A stretch of 64,000 nt of DNA from Mucilaginibacter sp. SJ (GTDB taxonomy: Bacteria > Bacteroidota > Bacteroidia > Sphingobacteriales > Sphingobacteriaceae), in NCBI RefSeq assembly GCF_028993635.1, contig NZ_CP118631.1, positions 372,001 to 436,000 on the forward strand. The letters are read 5' to 3'. Numbering within the stretch: the stretch's first letter is position 1; the number at the start of each line of letters is the position of its first letter. Position numbers and translations under genes: made by a program. The notes below the pieces were generated by a model. The model saw only the letters and a list, made by a program, of their open reading frames with translations. It had not been told where the DNA came from and searched no databases. This document shows, piece by piece, positions 54,597-62,548 of this stretch.

Positions 54597-57500
54597 TTAA
54601 GGAGTCTTATCATACATGTTGGATTCTTTATCACTCGGGCCCAGTTTTGATCTATAATATTTTGTGATTATAGAGTAGCCAATCATTTCGAAAACTCGTT
54701 GGTGAACGTGAAATAATCTGTTAAAATGCATATGAATCAGACTTGAGATTAACCCCTCATTTGTAACTTTTAATGCTTCCAATAGTTTACTTTTAAAACT
54801 ATTGGAAGCATGAAATAGATTTAAATAAGGGCGGATCATTGGAAGCTCAGGCGCATTTTCTATGACCATTCTGATTTTTTTTATATTGGTATGATAATAT
54901 TTTTGCAATATGTTTTTTTCATCTTGAGTAAGATTTTTTTCATCCTGAAACGCCCGACTGTTTTTTAATGATAAAGTTTGTTTTTTTTCAGTAGTCAAAG
55001 AAAATAAGTCATAAATTTCATCGATCATTTTTATACTCAGTAACATTAAGGGTATTTCATGCTCAATTCCCTTATTCATCAATACCTGGATGCAAAAATC
55101 GCTGCTTATTTCGAAATATTTCTCTATAACTAAGTAATCCGGAACATTATACCTTTCCAATTCACGCTCGTATGTATCGATGGCGATCCTTGGAATAAAT
55201 CCTTGTTGTTGATATGACGCCAGGCATGTGTTTAATTCTTCTAATAAAGTACTGAGAAAATGCAGGTTTGTTAAACGAAATCTAATCCTGATATGTTCAT
55301 CCGGGTCTTTGTACCTGACAAAAAACCAAGTGTCAATTTTTGCATTATCACTCCACTTCTTCAAAAGCGGGTATAGCAGATCAGATAAAAGCGTATCGCT
55401 GAAGAAAACTGAACAATATATTTTTATATAACACCATTCTGAGCCGGGGGGGAAAGATCGGGTTATGCTCCTTATCTCTGCCTGTTTTTCAGTAGCTTGC
55501 TGTTGCTCATTATTTTTTATTATTGTTATAAACTGGTGATTGTAGACCGATCCATCTTTATCTTTAACATAGTCTGCATCCGGTTCGTGAAATTCACGAA
55601 GAGTGATTTCTTTTTTCCTTATCATACCATTAAAAAGTAAACTAAAAGAATACTCATCATCCCGGTTTAAAAACATTGTCTGGTCACTTTCAACCCATAA
55701 TAGTTTTTTGGGAATGCCCCAAAATGTACATTTTGTGTTAAATAATGCTATTTGTTGCTCTATTGCTGTGATTTTACGAAATGGTTTAAGGTTTTCTTCT
55801 TTTAATACCCATTGAGCCGATTGCAGAACAATAGATTTGTATTGTATCCTTGGATAGAAGGTTGTGCCCTTGAAATACGTTTTAAAAACAACATTTAAAT
55901 TTGCCTTGGTAAATTGAGTTTGAAGTGATGACAGCAGCCTATAAATTGGCAGGCTGTTATTTTTGAAATTATGAGCATTATCAATCTTGGGAAATACCTG
56001 TTTCCCGCCTTTTTTTGAATAAAGAAATATTGCATTGTTTTTATATTGAACCTCTAATTCGCTGATTTTTAGTTGATACCTTGAAGGTAAATTAGATGCT
56101 GATAAATAAGGTATTTCAAAATCGCGTAAACTTGGGTTTCTTAATACATTACCGGCTTGTGTTTCGGGTAGGTGAGTTACTGATGCAATTTGTAGAAACT
56201 TGTTTTTTTCTTTTTCGAACTGAGCTATTTCTTTTAGTATATTTAAGATATCGTTATTTTCATTACCGAATCGCCCCAAAAGGGTAGTACCGCTATAGCC
56301 TCCGGCAGATTCGATCGCAACATTTGCAGTAGCGTCATTAATTAGTTTGAACATTACAGGAAAAGTATCGGGCAGGGGGGCGAGCTTTATTTTTTCCGCA
56401 AGCTCATTCAGGTCATCGGGAGATACATGGATGGTTAAAGAGGTAGAGCTCTCGTTTGAATCAAATTTGGAATTAAAGAATTGTTTGATCAGTTCCTTAA
56501 TCGGAGTTTCACGCTCACGGGATATAGCAGAAGAAGCAAGAGGGTTGAGCTCATTTAAAATTTCGTCATTAAAGTTTATTATCGCGTTTGAAGCAGGGTC
56601 GGTTATTCCAAGGTCAGGGTCAAATAAATGAGCTAATAATATAGGCTTAGTGCCAAATTTGTGTTTTATCTGTTCCTTTATGTTCTCAAGCCATGGATCG
56701 GTGCTAACTGTCAGTACCTGGCAGGCATGGATAGCATCGAGTACCTGATTTTTTATTTTTTCGTCTAAAGAATTCTTTAATGAAGGTTTGTAGCTGTTAA
56801 TCTGAAACGGATTACCTTGGATTTCTCTGTTTAGTATTTTCTCAAATTCTCTCTTTTTTTTCTTTAAAAAACTGCTTAGTAAGCCCTTCGATTTAGTAAA
56901 TGGAAAATCTTGTTTAAAGGCTTTGAGTTTGGAAATAAGCTCATTTAATTCTTCTATAGGATTAGAAATATTAAGCTCGGCAAGCACCGTAATAATCTGC
57001 GATAAAAAATCATGTTCACCAAGCCTCGGCTGTAAAACGCTTACTAATAGTTGAGCATCTATCAAATCGACAACGAGTTCCGTTACATCCACGATGTCGT
57101 AATCACTATAGTTACAGGTAAGCATTATGATTTGCTCGTACGACACAAAATTATCCTGACATAAATTATAGATAAAGTCTAATTCTTTAGTAGCTCCTAC
57201 GGAATTGATATGGTGCTTTTTTGTTTCGTTTTTAATTTCGTAATAATAATAACGATACTCGTTTCCCACTTTATAAACGGACGAGTTTAATTGATAACTT
57301 AGGCTGGTTCTGAATTTAAGCTCAAACTCCTCAATTATGCGGCATAAAAACAAGGTATCTGGATGTATGTGAAATGCAGTGTTATGGCTATCTATCTCAA
57401 CGTTGCTGACTTTATCCCAACTTAAAGTGCTACATGAGGCAAAAGCTCCAAACGGCGTTGCACGATGGCACATCCTGTTAAAATACTTAAGAAGCGTGAT

Positions 57501-57716
57501 TTGGATTTTTAATAATTTTTTATCATCCGAAATCTCACCATTTTTTAACATCTCGCACGTTTTTGAGAAATCGGCAGACGCGGCAGCAATTGCGTCCATT
57601 AAGTAGGTGTTTTCGAAAAGTTCAGAAAGATTATTTTCTCCTGTTTCATATTTATTTATTGGGAAAGCGGGAGTCCTCAGCACTAAATTTGGAAAGAATT
57701 CGAAGTTCATATACAA
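54597..57716 (-). CDS. Full-length lanthipeptide dehydratase (LanB type)
   Basis: 1039 residues. The N-terminal glutamylation domain begins near LVLRTPAFPI and has the family signature HRATPFGAFASCS at about residue 80; it runs to about residue 740. The C-terminal elimination domain (SpaB_C) starts at EWCYIKIYC, with WFFVRYKDPDEHIRIRF and the late YERELERYNV. LanB enzymes use glutamyl-tRNA to activate Ser/Thr of a precursor peptide and then eliminate glutamate to give dehydroalanine/dehydrobutyrine. Both halves are present in one chain, so it should be self-sufficient for dehydration. It is the third gene of a kinase-regulator-dehydratase unit; no LanC cyclase, protease or transporter is beside it. 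Confidence 0.92.
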   Translation of the reverse strand: MYMNFEFFPNLVLRTPAFPINKYETGENNLSELFENTYLMDAIAAASADFSKTCEMLKNGEISDDKKLLKIQITLLKYFNRMCHRATPFGAFASCSTLSWDKVSNVEIDSHNTAFHIHPDTLFLCRIIEEFELKFRTSLSYQLNSSVYKVGNEYRYYYYEIKNETKKHHINSVGATKELDFIYNLCQDNFVSYEQIIMLTCNYSDYDIVDVTELVVDLIDAQLLVSVLQPRLGEHDFLSQIITVLAELNISNPIEELNELISKLKAFKQDFPFTKSKGLLSSFLKKKKREFEKILNREIQGNPFQINSYKPSLKNSLDEKIKNQVLDAIHACQVLTVSTDPWLENIKEQIKHKFGTKPILLAHLFDPDLGITDPASNAIINFNDEILNELNPLASSAISRERETPIKELIKQFFNSKFDSNESSTSLTIHVSPDDLNELAEKIKLAPLPDTFPVMFKLINDATANVAIESAGGYSGTTLLGRFGNENNDILNILKEIAQFEKEKNKFLQIASVTHLPETQAGNVLRNPSLRDFEIPYLSASNLPSRYQLKISELEVQYKNNAIFLYSKKGGKQVFPKIDNAHNFKNNSLPIYRLLSSLQTQFTKANLNVVFKTYFKGTTFYPRIQYKSIVLQSAQWVLKEENLKPFRKITAIEQQIALFNTKCTFWGIPKKLLWVESDQTMFLNRDDEYSFSLLFNGMIRKKEITLREFHEPDADYVKDKDGSVYNHQFITIIKNNEQQQATEKQAEIRSITRSFPPGSEWCYIKIYCSVFFSDTLLSDLLYPLLKKWSDNAKIDTWFFVRYKDPDEHIRIRFRLTNLHFLSTLLEELNTCLASYQQQGFIPRIAIDTYERELERYNVPDYLVIEKYFEISSDFCIQVLMNKGIEHEIPLMLLSIKMIDEIYDLFSLTTEKKQTLSLKNSRAFQDEKNLTQDEKNILQKYYHTNIKKIRMVIENAPELPMIRPYLNLFHASNSFKSKLLEALKVTNEGLISSLIHMHFNRLFHVHQRVFEMIGYSIITKYYRSKLGPSDKESNMYDKTP

Positions 57717-57744
57717 TTGATGAAGAATGATTTCATTAATTATG

Positions 57745-58455
57745 CTATTTGTTTTCTATCAGGTTTTTTCTGAATACTTCGAAAAGTTTCTTCCTGTAAC
57801 TGTCGCTGATGGGAATACTTCGCTCAAGCCCGTTTAGAAAAACCTGGTTGCCGTCAATTAATTTTACCTTGGCAATCGAGATTATAAATGATTTATGCGT
57901 CCTTATAAATGAGTCAGTAGGCAGATTTTCTTCCAATGACTTTAAGTTTAACAGTGATATAACTCTTTGTTGCGTTGTAAATACCGAGAGATAGTTTTTC
58001 AGCCCTTCAATATATATAATGTCGGCAAGGTCAATTTTAAGCAGTTTGTTTTTTGAATCTGTTTTTAAAACAATAAATTTATTTTGGACAATGCTTGTTA
58101 TGTCGTTTTCTGCAGACTTTACTCGTTGTACTGATTGCAGCAGGCGTTCGAAAGAAATGGGTTTTAACAAGTAATCCAGTACCTCGTTTTCGAATCCCTC
58201 TAACGCGTATTCTTTGTAAGCGGAAGTTAAAATTATAGGAATCTTTTTTTTAATGATTTTAATAAATTTCAACCCTGAAATTTCAGGCATTTCAATATCT
58301 AAAAAGATCAGATCGACCGAGTTGTGTTCAATGAAGCTAATTGCGTTTATGGGGTTATTAAAAGTTCCTATTATTTTTAGATGCTCAATCTTTTGAATGT
58401 AAATCGTCAGAAGGTCAATAGCATGCTGCTCATCATCAATTATTATACAATTCAT
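57745..58455 (-). CDS. LytTR-type response regulator
   Basis: 236 residues. Receiver domain 1-120 with acidic pair DDE at 7-9, phosphoacceptor Asp53 (IFLDIEMPE) and Lys in LLKPISFE. C-terminal LytTR DNA-binding domain from about 130 (IIYIEGLKNYLSVF, FIRTHKSFIIS, SIPISDSYRKKL). The start overlaps the kinase gene by 20 nt, and the stop is 28 nt before the dehydratase start, so all three are one operon. Its likely targets are the TAAGTT motifs in the divergent region at 59548-59627. Confidence 0.92.
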   Translation of the reverse strand: MNCIIIDDEQHAIDLLTIYIQKIEHLKIIGTFNNPINAISFIEHNSVDLIFLDIEMPEISGLKFIKIIKKKIPIILTSAYKEYALEGFENEVLDYLLKPISFERLLQSVQRVKSAENDITSIVQNKFIVLKTDSKNKLLKIDLADIIYIEGLKNYLSVFTTQQRVISLLNLKSLEENLPTDSFIRTHKSFIISIAKVKLIDGNQVFLNGLERSIPISDSYRKKLFEVFRKNLIENK

Positions 58456-59533
58456 CGTGGTTCAGGGGGATTCTTAAAATGACTGAATAAAAATTTGTAT
58501 TATCTATAATTTTCAAAGAATGCTTATTTGAATAGGCAAGGCCAAGACGTTGCTCAATATTCTTCATTCCGATGCCGAAGCCCGGACGCAATAAATTGTT
58601 GCTTTTTTTCTTATTATGCAGTGTAAAAAACAGTTGCTCGTCTTTTATACTAAGATCAATTACTGTCGCATGTTGTTTATCTAATAAATCGCCGTGTTTA
58701 AATGCATTTTCAACCAGTGTAATCAATATAAAGGGTATGATTTTTTTATCAGCAGATAGTTCGTCTTCAGGTATGCTCAGTTGGATGGACATTTTTTTAT
58801 CAAATCTTAATTGGTGAATTTTGATAAGATTGGTAATATGTTCTATTTCATCTTTTAACCATACTTTCCCATCGCTGTCTGGATTTGCAAGAATATTTCT
58901 CAATATGTTTGAGAGCAACATTATACTTTCAGAAGCTTTCTCTGAATATTTAATGACCTCTGTATAAATCAAACTCAGCGTGTTAAATAAAAAGTGGGGA
59001 TTAATTTGTAATCTTAGATAGTTCAGTTCCGATTTGATTTTTTCTTTCTCCATTTCTGCCGTTTTCTGAATTTCAAGATATCTGGATTTTTCAGCTGACA
59101 ACAAGTTCCTTTCCATCTTCAATTTGTCTTTAATCAACCAGTATGTATAACTAATGGAGATAATATATAAAAAGCGAAATATCCTTAGTATTGTGAACTC
59201 TCTAATGGAGGCAGTGAACATACTGGTAGGCAGGGAAATATCGCGAATCAAAATCATCAAAGCGTAATTGGTATTAAGATAAATAATGCACAAACACACA
59301 ACGATAATAATCCTTTTCAGATACTTAAACTTATCAACCCCAACTATCAGTATGAGCTGATAGTTTCCGTAAAAGAAAATGGCGTTTAATAAAAAGTAAA
59401 AACATGAGCTTACAAGAAAGACTCTTTTGGGATAAATCAAGAACACCGCGGCATTCTCATAAATGAAGTATAATGCCCATGCGAAAATATGAGCAGCCAT
59501 CTCTTTAAGCAACTCACGTTGTTTTTTTTTCAT
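58436..59533 (-). CDS. LytS-type sensor histidine kinase
   Basis: 365 residues. Four or more transmembrane helices occupy residues about 12-135 with short loops, so the signal is sensed in or at the membrane. A coiled linker (KMERNLLSAEKSRYLEIQKT) leads to the His_kinase domain with phosphorylated His180 in LQINPHFLFNTL, then an ATPase domain (LVENAFKHG, GFGIGMKNIEQRL). It forms a pair with the overlapping LytTR regulator. In the RiPP context it may sense the mature peptide or envelope stress (inference). Confidence 0.92.
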   Translation of the reverse strand: MKKKQRELLKEMAAHIFAWALYFIYENAAVFLIYPKRVFLVSSCFYFLLNAIFFYGNYQLILIVGVDKFKYLKRIIIVVCLCIIYLNTNYALMILIRDISLPTSMFTASIREFTILRIFRFLYIISISYTYWLIKDKLKMERNLLSAEKSRYLEIQKTAEMEKEKIKSELNYLRLQINPHFLFNTLSLIYTEVIKYSEKASESIMLLSNILRNILANPDSDGKVWLKDEIEHITNLIKIHQLRFDKKMSIQLSIPEDELSADKKIIPFILITLVENAFKHGDLLDKQHATVIDLSIKDEQLFFTLHNKKKSNNLLRPGFGIGMKNIEQRLGLAYSNKHSLKIIDNTNFYSVILRIPLNHDELYNN

Positions 59534-59547
59534 TTATAGATTTGGGA

Positions 59548-59627
59548 TAAGTTGGTGTTTTTAGGTCATTCGTGTATTCGAGTGGCTAAGTTGTGTATTT
59601 TTTTTAAAAGTAATATAATAAGTTATG
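59548..59627 (+). promoter_or_regulatory. Candidate LytTR-binding motifs upstream of the precursor gene
   Basis: Three same-strand TAAGTT motifs: TAAGTTGGT (59548), TAAGTTGTG (59587) and TAAGTTATG (59619). The first fits the published LytTR consensus [TA][AC][CA]GTTN[AG][TG] fully; the others differ at one position. Spacings are 39 and 32 bp. The region is divergent between the kinase operon and the small peptide gene. Confidence 0.4.
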
Positions 59628-59660
59628 ATATTACAGGCCGTCTACAATATTATTTACACT

Positions 59661-59798
59661 ATGGAAACAATGTCAAATCTTCGGATGGCCAAACTAAAAA
59701 TTAAAAAAATCGTTCAATTTGCCGGAAAGCGCGTAAAACCAGGTAAAAATTTACCAACTGAAACTACATTTCCACCCACTATTACCGGAGAAATGTAG
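59661..59798 (+). CDS. Candidate RiPP precursor peptide, 45 aa, Thr-rich and Cys-free
   Basis: Short frame ATG 59661 to TAG 59798, directly closed by a strong terminator. The leader contains MAKLKIKKIVQFAGKRV, similar in its Lys/Leu/Ile pattern to leaders of Bacteroidota class I lanthipeptides. The C-terminal core NLPTETTFPPTITGEM has five Thr (33, 35, 36, 40, 42), four Pro and no Cys or Ser. A LanB enzyme could turn these Thr into dehydrobutyrine, but no thioether rings could form. Starts at Met4 or Met9 are also possible. It is divergent from the kinase/regulator/LanB operon, 127 nt away. Role as substrate is inferred from position, size and composition. Confidence 0.65.
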   Translation: METMSNLRMAKLKIKKIVQFAGKRVKPGKNLPTETTFPPTITGEM

Positions 59799-59816
59799 TT
59801 TGGCTTTTAATTTACG

Positions 59817-59863
59817 ATACCCATTCAGGGAACTTTTAATTCCTGAATGGGTATTTGTTTTTT
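59817..59863 (+). terminator. Terminator after the precursor gene
   Basis: Perfect 13-bp arms ATACCCATTCAGG/CCTGAATGGGTAT around a 12-nt loop, followed by TTGTTTTTTG. It defines a short, single-gene transcript. Confidence 0.9.
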
Positions 59864-60466
59864 GTTACAACAGTATTTGCTGCTGCAATTATTTGCTTTT
59901 AATTTACAGAACACTGTAGCATGATTTAAACATTTTTGGGTTAATGGGCTGCCAGGCATTAAGCTTGGGCAAAAGTTGATAGAGAAGGCTCCGTTCCTGA
60001 ATTCGTATCTTTCTTGCGAAAAAAAAGGTTTTTTTGTTTTACTCGTTTTAATGAGTATTATTGTATTGTGATATTAACTAATTCTATATGCATTCTTTAA
60101 GAATGTGTTGTTGATATTTACCCAAGTCTACCATGAATATCTAAATTTAAAAACGGTTGTTGTGACAACCATTAGCGAAGCTTTTTAGCTTATTGGGACG
60201 TTCTGCGTTTATTTCTACACATTTAATTATATTAAGTTTTCTTGACTAATCTACCAGCACAGGGTTCTGATATGAACATTTGTGACCGGGAATAAATAGC
60301 CAATCCAGATAAACCTGTTGCTATATGTTCCGCTGATCAGGGGCGGGAACGTTGCATGATCATTTATTTATTTCCAGGTTCTTAATTTAAGAAAACAGGC
60401 TTCGCCTAAAGATTTTTTATCGCGTCTAATTTTTTTCAGCGTTTACCTCAACTTACAACCAATTGC
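59864..60466. promoter_or_regulatory. 603-bp non-coding region upstream of the polysaccharide genes
   Basis: No gene and no second precursor-like frame seen. It contains a hairpin GGTTGT-TGTG-ACAACC (60155-60170) and a 15-bp palindrome TTCTTAA-T-TTAAGAA (60379-60393), 73 nt before the next ATG. The long leader is the expected site for action of a UpxY-type antiterminator (inference). Confidence 0.45.
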
Positions 60467-61129
60467 ATGAGCCAACATCTCGAATTAAGCACACCTGTTT
60501 ACAGGTCAAAAGGATTTGAAAAACCTCTTAAAATTATCTTCGAAGTTTTTTTTTATTACTGTTTATTATGTTGGATGCTGGCATACAACCAGTTTAATAA
60601 TAAGGAGTTGGTCGCCTTCGTTCCTTTGGTTGTAATCCTGTCATTCTGTGTTATCAAAACCGGTATTTTAAAAAGAATGAACAAGGCGTCTTTGTCAGGG
60701 CTTGCGGCTGTAACTTATATAGTAATATTTGATAAAATTGATAACACGAATATTGCGAAATATATTCACGTGACCTTGTTGGACCGAATTTCCCTCCCAA
60801 CGGTACTTTTATCAACTATAATCCTGATTTACCTTTTAAAGGTCTTGTTTGCAAAATCATATATTTTGTACATCGATAATTTATGGCGAAAAATGGGTTT
60901 TGCTTTTCTTTTTTTATTGACCACAACTATACTGTTGTATTGCATGCTGTGCAGACTATACCAGATAAATACCCAACTGGATTTGCAATTATTAAATAAG
61001 CTGATTAAGTACAGCATGTTAGTGTTGTTGTGCCAGGAGTGTACTATGGGTCATGCGCTTGTAAAGCGCATGACCTGGGGCCTGCTGATTAGTATTTCGT
61101 CAATTTTAGTGTTAAACATTACGTTCTGA
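60467..61129 (+). CDS. Integral membrane protein of unknown function (220 aa)
   Basis: Six or so hydrophobic segments after a 25-residue polar N-terminus (MSQHLELSTPVYRSKGFEKP). One cytoplasmic-looking loop contains VTLLDRISLPTV, and a late CQECTMGHALVKRMTWG segment is unusual for its two Cys and Met-rich turn. The size and position, 15 nt before an O-antigen ligase-type gene, resemble exosortase- or EpsH-associated small membrane proteins, but I do not recognise the family. It is probably the first gene of the polysaccharide operon. Confidence 0.7.
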   Translation: MSQHLELSTPVYRSKGFEKPLKIIFEVFFYYCLLCWMLAYNQFNNKELVAFVPLVVILSFCVIKTGILKRMNKASLSGLAAVTYIVIFDKIDNTNIAKYIHVTLLDRISLPTVLLSTIILIYLLKVLFAKSYILYIDNLWRKMGFAFLFLLTTTILLYCMLCRLYQINTQLDLQLLNKLIKYSMLVLLCQECTMGHALVKRMTWGLLISISSILVLNITF

Positions 61130-61144
61130 TAATTTAATCATCTA

Positions 61145-62548
61145 ATGACCCGTAATAATAGTGCATTTGTTCAAAAAGTGATAGATTACAGCTTAGTAGC
61201 TGTTTTTTGCTTTTTTCCATTGAGTTTTAATCTATCCATCGGCTCTTTTCATGATGTATCACACCCATTATTGGCAACAAATTTTTCAGTTTCCGATTTG
61301 TTGATAGGCCTGGTACTCATAGTATGGATAGTGAAAGTCATTGCTTATAGACAATGGCGCAATGTTAAATATCCACCAAAAGAAATTCTTCTTTTTATCT
61401 TGTTCGGCTTATTGTCGGTCATGAATGCTGTATCACTAAGCCAATGGGTGAAAGAGTTTGTTCAACTGGCTGAATATTTTGTTCTTTTTTACCTGCTCGT
61501 TATAAATAACTTTCTCTCTGTTAATATCCGGACAGTCAAATATGGCATCTTCATATTAACTACAGTATTGGTTATAATAGCCTTTGTTCAGGATATAATC
61601 TTAAAAAGCGACTACTACCTGGTAAGAGGACTTTTTATCAATGAAAATGTTTTAGGCACGTATCTGTGCATGGTATCGCCTTTAGTTTATATAGAAATAC
61701 TGGAAACAAAGAAACTTGCTGTTAAGGTTTGGACGGTAGCAATGCTTGTTTTAACATCCATAGTATTATTATCTGGAAGTGCCATTTGTGCAGTATTAAT
61801 TTCCTTACTGGTGATGAGCATTCTGCATAGCAGGAAAACTGCGCTTTATTATGTAATTGTAGTGATTGTATTCGGCGTTAGTTACAGGTGGATCATGCCA
61901 GAAAAGAACATCAACAGAGTAAGGGATTTTAGTAGTATTTATGAGCAAGGACAAATAAGCGAAAACTACTACACCAGGCTTGCTATGATAGCAGCGAGTA
62001 ATAAAACAGAAATATTTACCCGTGAATTTGGCGATAAGTATCTGAAGCTTTCTACAAACTTTGATTTTGCAGAGCGAAAGTTAAATGTGCAAAAAGGAGA
62101 TCTCTATCAGGAATTCAATAATAAAAAGGCCATTAAAAACAGGTATCTTGAAATGCAAGCGTCATTGATATTGCTAACCGAATTTACCCCTCTGGGGGTT
62201 GGATTAGGTAATTTTCAGGATAAAATTGGTATGTATTATAAAGGGTTTCCGAAAGTAAATACGGCTGAACCCGAGCAACATAATCAATTTCTTCTCATAG
62301 CCTCTACAAGCGGGTTGTTAGGGCTAACAAGTTTTTTGTGGATACTGATGTCCTGTTTCCGGATTAATTTGAAAAGGTACATAGCCAACAAGCAGGAACT
62401 GTTTTATCTGGGGTTATTGGGATGCCTTATTGCCATATTTTGGGAAGGCTGTTTTTCATCGCTGTTGTCAACTGCGTTGTTTGTACCGTTTATTTTCGTT
62501 ATCTGCTCCTCATTAACAACTTTTAACCATGCTAAAATTACAACTTGA
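61145..62548 (+). CDS. O-antigen ligase/polymerase (Wzy_C) family membrane protein
   Basis: 467 residues with about 11-12 transmembrane helices. A large periplasmic loop (about 255-375) carries the Wzy_C features: TPLGVGLGNFQDKIGMYYKG and EPEQHNQFLLIASTSGLLGL, whose His is typical of ligases and polymerases that use undecaprenyl-linked glycans. It would polymerise or ligate an exopolysaccharide at the outer face of the inner membrane. Its stop overlaps the next gene by 20 nt. Confidence 0.88.
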   Translation: MTRNNSAFVQKVIDYSLVAVFCFFPLSFNLSIGSFHDVSHPLLATNFSVSDLLIGLVLIVWIVKVIAYRQWRNVKYPPKEILLFILFGLLSVMNAVSLSQWVKEFVQLAEYFVLFYLLVINNFLSVNIRTVKYGIFILTTVLVIIAFVQDIILKSDYYLVRGLFINENVLGTYLCMVSPLVYIEILETKKLAVKVWTVAMLVLTSIVLLSGSAICAVLISLLVMSILHSRKTALYYVIVVIVFGVSYRWIMPEKNINRVRDFSSIYEQGQISENYYTRLAMIAASNKTEIFTREFGDKYLKLSTNFDFAERKLNVQKGDLYQEFNNKKAIKNRYLEMQASLILLTEFTPLGVGLGNFQDKIGMYYKGFPKVNTAEPEQHNQFLLIASTSGLLGLTSFLWILMSCFRINLKRYIANKQELFYLGLLGCLIAIFWEGCFSSLLSTALFVPFIFVICSSLTTFNHAKITT

